Shown here: one piece after another, positions 21,408 to 31,863 of the stretch
Layout: every line of letters starts with the position of its first letter
Position numbering within the stretch: the stretch's first letter is position 1
Origin: Acorus gramineus
Taxonomy: Eukaryota; Streptophyta; Magnoliopsida; Acorales; Acoraceae
Length of the DNA stretch: 64,000 nucleotides
Direction: 5' to 3'
Assembly (NCBI GenBank): GCA_030737835.1
Contig: JAUJYN010000027.1
Span: 62,001 to 126,000 of the forward strand
The notes under the pieces: model-generated
The model's input: the letters and a program-made list of their open reading frames with translations, nothing else
Databases searched by the model: none
What the model was told of the DNA's origin: nothing
Translations under genes and position numbers: made by a program

Positions 21408-23597
21408 GTGGTGATGCTAGTGATGACTTGGGCCACTCCGACCATTTGGTTTGGGAAGTGATACACTCATAAAAGTGATTACGGTTCGTGCATGTCGACC
21501 AACCATCACGAGCTGCCAGCCTTCCTTCTCCGTCAGCTAGTTCTGGTAAGAGACCCTCGAGCAGCTTCTACCCATATATTTCTTTTCTATCTGAAATTCG
21601 TGTAATTATGTAGGCCATTGATATCGTTTTGTCTGTCTTATATATCCATTTTTCTTTGATCAAGGTCACGAGTTGAAGAAGCGGGGTGGATGGCCAGAAC
21701 TTGTTAATAATAACTTTGATTCTCAATCAAAAACTCTAACTTAGTCTTCTTGGCATTTGGAAAACTACTGAAATCTATAGGAATCTCATATTGATAAACC
21801 ACGGATAAAAAGGTATTAAACAAAAGAAGGCGCTAGGCCGATCTATCTCATCATTGAAAGAAGGACCCGCCCTCGTCATTTACTAATGTCGAATTGTACG
21901 TCTTACTCTTTCACCGGACTCATAAGATCATACCCCTACCCTGTTGTCACCTGTCTTCGTTCGGATTTCTTAGTCATCCGCCTCACTGCTCATCACGGCA
22001 CATGGCAGTGTGTGCGCCTAAAGTACAGTCAAATCACATACTTCTTTGTGAAGCATCGGGAAGATAAACTGAACCATCGAAGTATGCTTCGCACCTTTTT
22101 AACCAGAGACAGATAAACAAATTCAGTGAGAAATAAGCGACGACTCTGTTTTCATTCTATGATCCAAGTAATTCATGTTTGGCCTTCTCTTCTTCTTCTT
22201 CCCATGGACCCGCTGACAAATAAATGTTATGCTTCTTTATGTGCTAGTTCTTATTAGACTATCCAGGATGTTATACCATCTCTTATCACCGCAGGTTTAA
22301 CTACTTATTTTGGTATCAACCAAATGTAAATAGAATCATAATATGTTGCTGATGTGGAACTTATGTAGATTTTAGTCAACCTCTTTTTACTCCATTCGCA
22401 TATAAAATATGTAAATTGTCGACATATTTGACTTTTATCAAGTTTAATCTTAATTTATTCTACTTTTATCACTTCGTTTATGAACATTTTCTTACAAAGT
22501 TTTATTCCAAGATAAAGTCTATACAGCGTAAACTCGAGTCTTGCATACTAAAAGAAGGGTTCTTCGTTCTTAACAACACCCGTTCGGTCATCTAGTTCCC
22601 TTCGCGAAGCTCTCACTTTGCATTTTGCTCAATATTATTCTCTATTTCCATAGTCTATCAATTATTTACGTATTTACTTATTTATTTTACTATTACACTG
22701 CATTTCCACCTTAATGGTAATCCGAGTCCCGCCCCAGAAATCAAGGCATACTTCAAAAACGATACCCGAGCATTTCATTATCGCTTTTGACAAACAAGAA
22801 TGAAGAAAGAAAGCATCTTCACTATCAAAGTTATCAACTCATCAACCGGCAAAGCTGTCATCCAAACAACTTCCTTTATCGAAAAGACGTCCTTCTTCCC
22901 GCTAACAAGATTAGTCTTTTTCTCCCAATCGTAAGTACTTTGACTTTACTCTTTTCTGTTTGGTTGTGTGTAAGAAGGTTCAGTGTTTTTACTTATTCTT
23001 TTGGTCATTGGGCATATTAAACATATCTTAGTCGAGCGATGGGATCATATGCTAACAACCTATTGCTCATATGCAGCCGGCACAGATATCAAAGGCAGCT
23101 TGTTACTGGCTACTTAACTCAGTGATGGCCAAAGAAAGACTGAACTTTTTCTCTAAAGAGAGACATAAGATGTTATTTTAGACTATATCACAAGAGACTA
23201 GAAGATTGAATTGTATCATCTCAACCTATTGAATTAGCCATGGGACTATGAAGTTATGCCCCAGATGATTCTGTCTTAGAAACTGACTTAATTTCCCTGC
23301 CTTACATACGGTGTGTACCCAGAGTCATGTATATAATCCAGTTCTTTGTCCCGGTAGCATATCGTATTACCCACCATACGACGAAGGGCGTGGCACATCG
23401 ACTTATCTAAAGTGCTTGCTTACGGTCCTACTACTAATGACAGGGTGAGATCTATCATAAAAGACGTGGCATCCGAATATGAGATGGAAGGGCTTCTAAC
23501 AACACAGTATCTGTATAGAATTAGGTCATCCATCGAGAATAGAAAGTATGGATCAAAGTTTTTCTCTCAGACGGCTAAGTCAGTGTTAAACAAATCT
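21408..23597. other. host DNA between E0 and E3, no recognised gene
   Basis: About 2.2 kb of non-LTR sequence. It begins with GTGGT (the expected right-hand E0 target copy) and ends with AAATC, the left E3 duplication. Stop codons are frequent. The longest open frames (21886-22116, 76 codons; 23412 into the E3 LTR, about 62 host codons) match nothing I recognise. CpG is not depleted, unlike typical methylated intergenic plant DNA. The style resembles plant mitochondrial spacer DNA, but I cannot identify a mitochondrial gene. Confidence 0.6.
23593..23597. repeat. target site duplication AAATC, left of E3
   Basis: AAATC precedes the E3 5' LTR and recurs at 60550-60554 after the E3 3' LTR, 37 kb away. 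It shows that the intervening stack descends from one insertion plus nested ones. Confidence 0.9.
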
Positions 23598-24251
23598 ATT
23601 ATGCCTGTGTTATTTGGATCTAAATTAAGCCTTAGTCACATCTAGGTCATTCAGGGCCTTTTTCTTTTTTCGATCGAAGTCGCTAAAATTTTAGCTTTTA
23701 GCCACCTGCGGGAGTTGGAGTGCTTTGATTGAAAATCTAACTGCATATTATGGGTCCTGGTACTGTTTCGTACTACCCATAAAAATTTCATCGAATTTCG
23801 GTAACGTTTTGAAAAATATGCAGTTCCGAACCGTATCCGGGTTTTGAGAGTTCCTGGTTGGTCGAATAGTGTGAGATATTTTGGGGATGTGGTGACCTTT
23901 GGTAACCTTATCCCCACCTTGGTTAGGGATGAATAAACCATTGGTTTTTTTATATGTGAGTGGGTGAGCCTAACCCTAACCTCACCCCCCCCTTATGGTC
24001 ACCCCTAAGCACTATTTGGGCATGAAAATAACTTTTTTGCCCTCTCTCTCTCTCCCCCTCTCTCCCATTTCGTGGAACACTTTCCCTCCCTCTCTTATGG
24101 CTCCCTTTCTCTCTTTCAAACACTCCCCAAGTGTTTGATTTTATGCCAAGGAGAAGAAGATGGAGCAAGAAGAGGAGGTGCAAGTGCAAGACTAGGTGAG
24201 TGTGTGTGCTAGTGTTGTTGATTGTTTCTCTTCCCTCTCCTCCCCCCATAG
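23598..24251 (+). repeat. E3 5' LTR, segment 1
   Basis: Left end of the E3 5' LTR, matching 48198-48855. It includes the U3-like block (CGATCG, CGCTAAAATTTTAGC), a CT-rich stretch (24040-24125) and a donor-like GTGAGT at 24196. It is cut at CATAG (24247-24251) by S1 and resumes at 27956. Confidence 0.93.
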
Positions 24252-24999
24252 TGTTATGCCTGTGTTATTTGGAGCCATTTCGGTTAAGCCTTGCTCACAT
24301 CTGGGTCATTCAGGGCCTTTTTCTTTTTCGATCGGAGTCGCTAAAATTTTGGCTTTTAGTCACCTGCGGGAGTTAGAGTACTCTGATTGGAAATCTAACT
24401 GCATATTATGGGTCCTGGTACCGTTTAGTACTACCCATAAAAATTTCATCAAATTCCAATAACGTTTTGAAAAATGTGCAGTTTCGAATCACATCCGGGT
24501 TTGGCCGTTACTGGGTTTCGGTGGGCGAGATATTTTTGAGTGTGTGGTGCTTCTCCGCACGCTTCCCAATAAAGAAAAAATAAGTGGTTGAGTGAGGGTG
24601 AGCCTAACCCCAACCTCACCACCCCCTTATGGTCACCCCAAAACACTATTTGGGCATGGAAATGACCATTTTGCCCTCTCTCTCTCTCTCTCCCCCTCTC
24701 TCCCAACTCGTGGATCCCATCTTCTCTCCCTCTCTTGGTCTCTTTTTGTGTGTGGAGAAGGAGGAGGAAGAATCAATTGAAGGTGAAGGTGAAGGAAGAA
24801 GCAAGAGGTGAGTTTTGTGTACGTGTTGTTGTTGTGGTTTCTCCTCTCTCAAGCCCCCTCTCATGTCTTTTTCCCCCTGATTTGCAGCCAAAGGAGGCTG
24901 AGGAGGGCTGTGGAGGTGGTGGTAGTGGTGGTGGTGGTTGAGGTGGTCGCGGGTGCATCGAGGGCCCCCGAATCTCCCCCTTTCATTCCCCCTCCCTAG

Positions 25000-25477
25000 G
25001 TGAGCTTTTCCCCTTCTTTTCTTGGTTTTTTCATGGCTTAGGGGTTGTTGGGAAGTCATGTATGCTAGGTATTTGGTTTAGAGTGAGTGGGAAGTGTGGG
25101 GGAGGGGTTAAAAGGGGTTAAAATGGCGCGCAGGGGTCTGTCCGCCCGCGTGCACGCTCAGGCGCGCGTGTAGAGGGGCGCTAGCAGGAGCAGGCGGGCG
25201 CGTAGGCGGACGCGCGAGGGTGCGCGCGCGGGGCATTGCGTCTGGGCGCGCGGCTGGGTGCCAGTCCGCGCGCGCGGGTGCGTGCGCGTGGTGGGTCATG
25301 CTTTGGGCTGCCCAGGAGCTCGGGTAGGTGCTGGGGCACTTGGGCATGCGTGCGTACGCGCGTGCTCGCATGCGTGTGAGCCCGTATGCGTGCATGTCTA
25401 AGTCTTAGGCATTTCTAGTAATTTCTAAGTGTTATAATGTGTTGTTACTCACCAAATTTGATGCCCTTACCATGCAG
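25000..25477 (+). other. putative LTR leader intron 2 with CpG-rich tract (S1)
   Basis: CCCTAG then GTGAGC (25000) to ACCATGCAG (25477). The alternating CG-rich tract is at 25117-25375. The next 37 bp (25478-25514) end at GTGAGT. The downstream acceptor TTTCATTTCAG (27570) follows the CACTGAGCTTGTAGCTCACC motif at about 27527. Confidence 0.5.
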
Positions 25478-26729
25478 ATCTCGTCGAAAGGGATGCGCGA
25501 GGTCCCGGGTTGAGGTGAGTGGTTTGGTCCAATCCCCCCCCCCCCTCTCGAGATGCGCTCGACGCGCGTAGTCGTGCGTCGTGCATCGATGGGGCATCTT
25601 AGCTATACTACTTGTGTAGATAAGTAGTATGGCCATGCTTAAGCTATAATATGTTAGATATCTTGCATGCTAGGCTTATATACATGTATTGTACCCATGT
25701 ATGAATGATTGTGTTGCATGCGCCCCTCTAGTATGGGCATGTATTTTTTGTAATGTGTATGGATGTATAGAATATGGCATGCCTTAGGTAGTATTGTAAT
25801 AATACTCCCACCATATTAATTGGAATATCCAGTATGATTAAGTTTGGGTTAATAACGGGCACCTGCCTAATATTCCCTTGCGATAAGACTCGAGGGCGTG
25901 GTGTAGTTGTTGCGCCCATGCTAATGGGGCAAAGCTATGACCAACTTCATGAGATGATGATCTCTCTCGCCCTCTCCCTCTGAACGAACTGAGTAAGTAG
26001 ATGCAATTTCCTACTCGACCCAGATTCGTTTGGAATATTGGCATGCACCTGTTAATGCGCGAGATTGCGCTTGACCCTTTCTTTCAAGTTGGTGATATCC
26101 AACGCATGCTTAAGTTATGCCTTGTGTGCTTATATGATTAATGGCCACGTATGCATGTTTAAGTGGGCCATACCATGTATGAATGTTGTATGAATTGTTG
26201 TTTATGATGTAAATCCATGTTAGGGGTCACCCTTATGGTCAATTATTAGATGATTGTGCATATGGTTCATGCACATAGCTAGATATAATTCTCCTGGATA
26301 TATTTATATGCGCATGTTAAAAACTGATAGGTCTATCTGAAATAGGCGTGGGTATGACCCGCTGTCGGGTTGTACCTTATTAGTTAGAGCGCTAGCAATG
26401 TAATCACCCCGTGCATCCGAGCGATGCACTCGTTTGGAATTCAAGAGAATTCATTATCTTACAGGTTTTGTTAAGCCGGTAGTTAGGGCATTAAGCTAGG
26501 CCAACCCGTGCTAGGCGTGTATATGAACCGCCTGTTGGGTTATGTGCCTTGGGATTATTTCTACGTGAGAGCAGAGGCAACCCCCTTGTGTCCGAGCGAC
26601 GCAACCGTGTGGGAGTACATTAGTGTTCGCTATCATTGATATGTGATTATCGAGAGTAGTTTTTTTTCCATTGGGTTCGCTTTGCGAACATGGAGTGTTT
26701 CCTCCCAATGTCGTCCGTGTTGAAGTGGC

Positions 26730-26995
26730 CCAGGTTGTAGCTGTCCTGACAGAGGGCCCCCACCTGTAGGTACTATCGATGCATGCGGCAAGATGTACTG
26801 ATCGTGGGGGTATACCAGGTAGAGGCTACCCGAGAGCGTGGAATCGTTCTCCCCTTCGTTGGATCCGATGTAGGAACTTCCCGGTGTTGGAAAAGCTGTC
26901 CTGACAGAGGGCTCCCATCCGTAGGTACCACCGAGGAGTTCGAAAGCGTACTGATCGTGGGAGTATACCAGATAGTGACTACCCGGGGAAAGGGC
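26730..26995 (+). repeat. tandemly doubled LTR module (S1)
   Basis: Two diverged units start with GCTGTCCTGACAGAGGGC (about 26737 and 26899) and each continue through a GTACTGATCGTGGG phrase and TATACCAG. E1 and E2 carry one unit (about 1327 and 31030). E0 and the E3 5' LTR (about 39806 and 39980) carry two. The duplication is therefore a family-B trait. Confidence 0.85.
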
Positions 26996-27955
26996 TACCG
27001 GTGGACCGAGGGTGTAGAGGAGTCTAAGTCTCTTCCAAAAGTCCTATGTCACCTCTAAGGGGTGAGGGTGAGGATGAGGTGAAGACACGTCGCCGCGTGA
27101 CCCATTCGTTGTTCATCCATTCCCATAGTTGTTGGGTCTGGTTGCGTATCGATATTCAAAGACATCGTTGGGCAGTTATCCCGATGTAGATGATCCAGTA
27201 GTGTTGTGTAGACCAGTAATTCCGGGTCTCGTCGACCAACGGTATGGTCTCTCCCCAAGAGACCCAAGAGTCTCCCTCTGGGAGTGAGGGTGAGGGTGAG
27301 GTTGGTGATTCAGTAGTGTTGTGTGGACCAGTAATTCCGCGTCTCTTCGACCAACGGTATGGTCTCTCCCCAAAAGTCCCAAGAGTCTTCCTCCGGGAGT
27401 GAGGGTGAGGGTGAGGTTGGTCGCACCGCCGCGTGACCCTGTTATCCATGGGTTTCCACCCATGTTTTCCTTGAAAGGAAATTGCTTTAGTATTGAACTG
27501 TTGAATGGTGATTGGTTTCCAGCCACTCACTGAGCTTGTAGCTCACCCCTCGCATACTGTTTCATTTCAGTGGTAGTGTTGGGCGTGGAGCTGGAGCTTT
27601 CCTGTGGCGTGGTCTTATGGGCGTGGAGCGTTCTTCCGGTGGGTGGCGAGTGCGAGGCTGTCAGCAGTCCTAGAGTCATTTTATGTATTGTAAATCGTGC
27701 ATGTGGCACAGGTTGTATTTTATTTGGACTAGACTTGGCTCTCACAGGACAGTGATTGTGTATTTGAGTCTAATAATGTTTTTTGTTTACAACAATGTTT
27801 ATATATTATGCTTCCGCTTTTCTGTGAGTTATCATTATCTTTGCTTTGCCATCTTGTGTGTTGTTGTTGGAGTCTTTATTGACCTCAGGTATTGATAGCT
27901 GATATTTCATTATTGCCACGTCTCAGGGACGGCCGCCCTGGGGCGTGACACATAG

Positions 27956-29190
27956 TGGATCCCTGATTTTTCCCCTCTCCCTTTGGTTCAGCCATGAAGA
28001 AGAGAAGCAAAGATGGAGGTGGTGGTAGTGGTGGTGGCGGTCGAGGTGGTCAAGGGTGCGCTTGCGAGCCCCTACATCTCCCCCTTCCCTCCCGCTCTCT
28101 TTTGGTTAGTTTCCCTTTCTTTATTGGCGGGCGCGCGGGTGCGCGCAGAGCGAGCGCGTAGGTTCGCGCAGACGCTGGCAACGCCCGCGGTGCGCACAGA
28201 TCGTGCGCGCGAGTGCGCAAGGGCGTGCATGAGCGTGCGGGAGGGCGTGCGTGGCGTGCGCACGAGTAGTGTGCGCGAGTGCGCGAGGGCGTGCGTGAGC
28301 GTGCGCGTGCGTGGGGCAACACGTCTGGGCGTGCGGCTGGGGGCACAGCAGGGCGCCAGTGTGCGCGCGCGCGCGCGTGTGGGGCTGCCCAGGGGCTCGG
28401 GTAGGTGCTGGGGCACTCGGGCATGCGTGCGTACGCGCGTGCTCGCATGCGTGCGAGCCCGTATGCGTGCATGTCTAAGTTTTTGGTATTTCTAGTAATT
28501 TTTAAGTGTTATAATGTGATGTTACTCACCAAATTTGATGACCTTACCTTGCAAATTTCATCGGATGGGATGCGCGAAGTCCCGGATTGCGGTGAGTGGT
28601 TTGACCCAACCCCTCGAGATGCTCTTGACCCGCGTAGTCGTGCGTCGTGCATCAATGGGGCACCCTAGCTATACTACTTGTGTAGATAAGTAGTATGGCC
28701 ATGCTTAAACTATAATATGTTAGATATCTTGCATGCTAGGCTTATATTGCATGTATTATATCTATGTATGAATTATTGTATCGCATGCGCCCCTCTAGTA
28801 TGGGCATGTATTCTACAATGTGTATGGATGTATAGAATATGGCATGCCTTAGGTAGTATTGTAATACTACTCCCACCATATTAATTGGAATATCCAGCAT
28901 GATTAAGTCTGGGTTAATAACGGGCACCTGCCTAATATTCCCTTGCGATAAGACTCGAGGGCGTGGTGTAGCCTTGCGCCCATGCTAATGGGGCAAGGCT
29001 ATGACCAACTTCATGAGATGATGATCTCTCTCGCCCTCTCCCTCTGCACGAACTAAGTAAGTAGATGCGATTTCCTACTCGACTCAGGTTCGTTTGGAAT
29101 ATTAGCATGCACCTATTAGTGCGCGAGATTTGCGCTTGACCCTTACCTTTTAAGTTGGTGATATCCAACGCATGCTTAAGCCATACCTTG
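27956..29190 (+). repeat. E3 5' LTR, segment 2
   Basis: Continues segment 1 after S1. It includes acceptor-like GGTTCAG (about 27992), a GGTGGT run, a CpG-rich tract (about 28125-28465) and a mutated exon-3 acceptor (TTGCAA, about 28550). It ends at ACCTTG, where E2 is inserted; homologous uninserted LTR sequence reads on as CCTTGTGTGCTT at 26119 in S1. Confidence 0.93.
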
Positions 29191-29466
29191 TGTTATATAT
29201 GTGTCACTTTTAGCCTTCCGGGCACCTTTGGAACATTTCTGGCAGTTTTTCAACTTTTTCTTTTTTCGATCGGAACCGCTAAAATTTTGGACTTTTGGCT
29301 ATCATCATGAGCTTGAGAACTCCGATTGAAAATCTAACTGCACATTATGTGTCTTGGTTCCATTTCAAGCGACTCACGAAAATTTCATCGAATTCCGGTA
29401 ACGTTCAGAATTTGGCAGTTCTGAATTGTATCCGGGTTTTGACCGAGCGGGAATGTCAAAGGGGGG

Positions 29467-29565
29467 ACTTGACCAAGTCAAAGAGGACTTTGACCAAGTC
29501 AAGTTTGACCATTGACTTGGTCAATTGGTTTTGTTTTTTTGTGTGGTTAGGTTGACTCAAAGTCA
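29467..29565 (+). promoter_or_regulatory. cluster of W-box-like TTGAC/GTCAA motifs in E2 U3
   Basis: TTGACC or TTGACT occurs at least five times, with several AGTCAA/GGTCAA complements, many arranged as TTGACCAAGTCAA palindromes. TTGAC(C/T) is the core bound by plant WRKY factors. Equivalent clusters lie in the E2 3' LTR (36902-37005), the E1 3' LTR (about 7256-7360) and the E0 LTR (about 21025-21135). They are absent from the matching part of S1 and the E3 LTRs. The regulatory role is inferred. Confidence 0.5.
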
Positions 29566-29964
29566 AGACCACCAAAACAATTGTTCCAAGTGTGTGAGTG
29601 TGTGTGTGTGTGTGTGTGTGCACTATTAGTGGGCGTCCACTTCATCTTCATCTTCTCTTCTCTTCTTCCCTCTCTCACACACAAAAAGCCATCTCTCCCT
29701 CTTGTTATTTTCCCCCATTCGAGCTAGTAGGAGAAGTTGAAGTGGAAAGCCATTGAAGGGAAAAAGAAAGGTAGGGTTTCGATCTATCTTTCCATGGTCT
29801 TTGATTTGTTTTCCCCTTTGTTTACCTCCCTTTCATGGTTCCCCTCCCCCCTGTTTTCAGCAATTGTTAGGGCTGAGGGTGGTGGTCTTGGTGGTGGTCT
29901 TGGTGGTGGCGATTTGGTGTGCAAAGCGCACCCGAGTCCCCTCCCTTGCTATTCCTCTCTTTGG

Positions 29965-30542
29965 GTAGGTCCTTCTCCTCCCTATGCTTGTTAAAATGTT
30001 TGATTAGGGTTTATAAATGGTTATGCATGCTATGCATAGGTGTTAGGGGTGTGGGAGGGCTGAGGAGGGGGTGGAAGGGGCTCGGGCGGAGTCATCCGCA
30101 TGCTTGCGCGCGCGTCTGCGCGCGTAGGCAGGCGCTGGCGCGCGCAGACGGGCGCGTTGGAGAGCGCGCGCGCATACGCGCACACCCGCGGGGTGCTGCG
30201 CGGGCGCGCAGTGCGCGCGGGTACGCGCAGGCTGTTCACACGGTGCACAAGGGCGCGCGCTAGCGTGTGCGCGCGCACGGCAGCGCGTCTGGGCGCGCGG
30301 GCAGGGGCGCGGCAGTGCGCCAGGGGCGCAGGGGCACGTGCGGGCGTGCGCATTCGTGCGTGCGCGTGCGGGGGGCCATGCGTATGGCTGCCCGTGGGTT
30401 CGAGAGGGTATCGGGGCACTCGGACTCGTGCTCGCGTGCGTGCGGGTCCGTATGCATGCTTGTCCGAGTGTTTGGTATTTCTAGTAAATTTATTATGTAT
30501 TTTTGTAGTTTACTCACCATATTGAATGCCCATGTCTTGCAG
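29965..30542 (+). other. putative LTR leader intron 2 with CpG-rich tract (E2)
   Basis: Donor-like GTAGGT at 29965 and acceptor CATGTCTTGCAG ending at 30542, with the GC-rich alternating tract in between. The 36-bp segment 30543-30578 then meets GTGAGT. The donor is GTAGGT here but GTGAGT in E1, so the GT is kept while flanking bases change. Confidence 0.5.
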
Positions 30543-31755
30543 ATCTTGACGGACGGTCACGCAACGACCCGGGTTTCGGTGAGTGGGACAATCCAACCCA
30601 GTAGGGAGGCGTTCGATGCACGTAGGCGTGCATTGCCCTCCCCTGGGGCACCATAATTGTGTATTAACATGTAATAAATGTAAAGCTATGCATGCATGAT
30701 TATTATGTTGTATCCATGCCACCTTAGACTTGTATGCTAGGGATATGCACCCATATATCATGTATAGAGGCCTATGCATCCCATCTAGTTTAATCTAATT
30801 AAATCAAAATGAGAGCATTTAGTTATAAGCATTCCTTAGAGAATATTATAACCTTGTTGTTATAATATATGTCTCCCCGCATCTGAGTTATGCACCTGGA
30901 GGAATTCTTGAGAATTCATGACATTAGTAGAGTTACAATCGGTGTCGACAGATCCAAGAGGATCGTATCCGTGTGAGTAGGCTGTCTTCTCCTTTTGGTT
31001 GGATCCGATGTAGGAACTCCCCGGCGTTGGCTGACCTGACAGAGGGCTCCCGTCCGTAGGTACCTCCGATGTGTCAGACAGTACTGATAGTGGGAGTGGA
31101 CTAGGTGGAGGCTACGAGGGTGGGAGAGGCTACCGGGTGGACCAGGGGTGGAGAGCGGTCTAGTATGCCCCAAGAGGCCCATGTCACCCCCAGTAAAGGG
31201 TGAGGGTGAGGGGGGAGGTGGGTTGGCGATGAAACGACCCACTAGAATGTATAGTTGCTCCCGTGTTAGGGGCTATAAATTATATAAGGTTAATATGAAT
31301 TGTGATGCATGTGTGCTATTCACTGAGCGTGTGGCTCACCCCTCGCATTTCTTTTCTTCCAGTTATATCTGAGTCGGATCTAAAGGAGGAGCTCCCCGAG
31401 GCACATCAGCAGTAGCGGAGCAGCGTCACGTTCTGCGAGTGAGAGGCCATCAGCATCCCCTTCTTGATTGTATGTATTGTATTCCGTGCTTGGGCACATA
31501 CTTATATTTGGATGTCATTGTATATATTGGCTCTCACAGGACAGTTGATTATGTATCGGGTCTGTAATATGTCCTTGAATTACAGACTCAGTCGTTTATA
31601 CTTCCGCTATTGTATATATTATGTCAGCTACACTTTTGTCTGTGTTCTCATTTTCGATGTTGTTTAGAGTATTTTATTGATCTCCTGTATAGACTGCTGA
31701 TATTATATGTACCTGCCACGTCTCGGGGACGGCCGCCCTGGGGCGTGACAAAAGT

Positions 31756-31767
31756 TGGTATCAGAGC
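31756..31767 (+). other. E2 primer binding site
   Basis: TGGTATCAGAGC, 5 bases after the LTR end, complementary to initiator tRNA-Met. Unmutated. Confidence 0.95.
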
Positions 31768-31863
31768 CTGGTTCTGTCAGAGCCAATTGTTTTCTTAGAG
31801 ATGAGTCCTAGGATTTCTATATGAGTATTCTGATCCTAGTGTCTGTTTTCTTAGGTTGCTGAT

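Larger units (their letters stand above)
24252..27950 (+). mobile_element. S1: solo LTR, family B
   Basis: 3699-bp solo LTR, TGTTATGCCTGTG...GGGGCGTGACA, with CATAG on both sides (24247-24251 and 27951-27955). No interior follows the LTR end, so the element was lost by LTR-LTR recombination. The uninserted target is preserved at 48847-48860 in the E3 3' LTR, which reads straight through CATAGTGGATCCCTG. S1 is the best full-length family-B LTR here. Its landmarks are putative introns 24808-24887, 25000-25477 and 25515-27570, and a CpG tract at 25117-25375. Duplicated modules lie at 26730-26990, and two repeats of a roughly 127-bp unit at about 27180-27425. Confidence 0.96.
29191..31750 (+). 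repeat. E2 5' LTR
   Basis: TGTTATATATGTGTCACTTT to GGGGCGTGACA. Landmarks: U3 block CGATCGGAACCGCTAAAATT (about 29267), TTGAC/GTCAA cluster (29467-29565), TG run (about 29597-29620), and putative introns 29771-29860, 29965-30542 and 30579-31372. The CpG-rich tract is at about 30085-30440, with a single GACAGAGGGCTCCC module near 31040. Confidence 0.95.

Noticed and set aside
23412..23645. Possible host gene exon (78 codons)
   Set aside because: The last 16 codons are E3 LTR, no splice context or family motif is visible, and length is within chance expectation.
24040..24125. CT-rich stretch as a possible promoter
   Set aside because: CT/GA tracts are common in plant leaders and no convincing TATA box is placed nearby; transcription start cannot be assigned from sequence alone.
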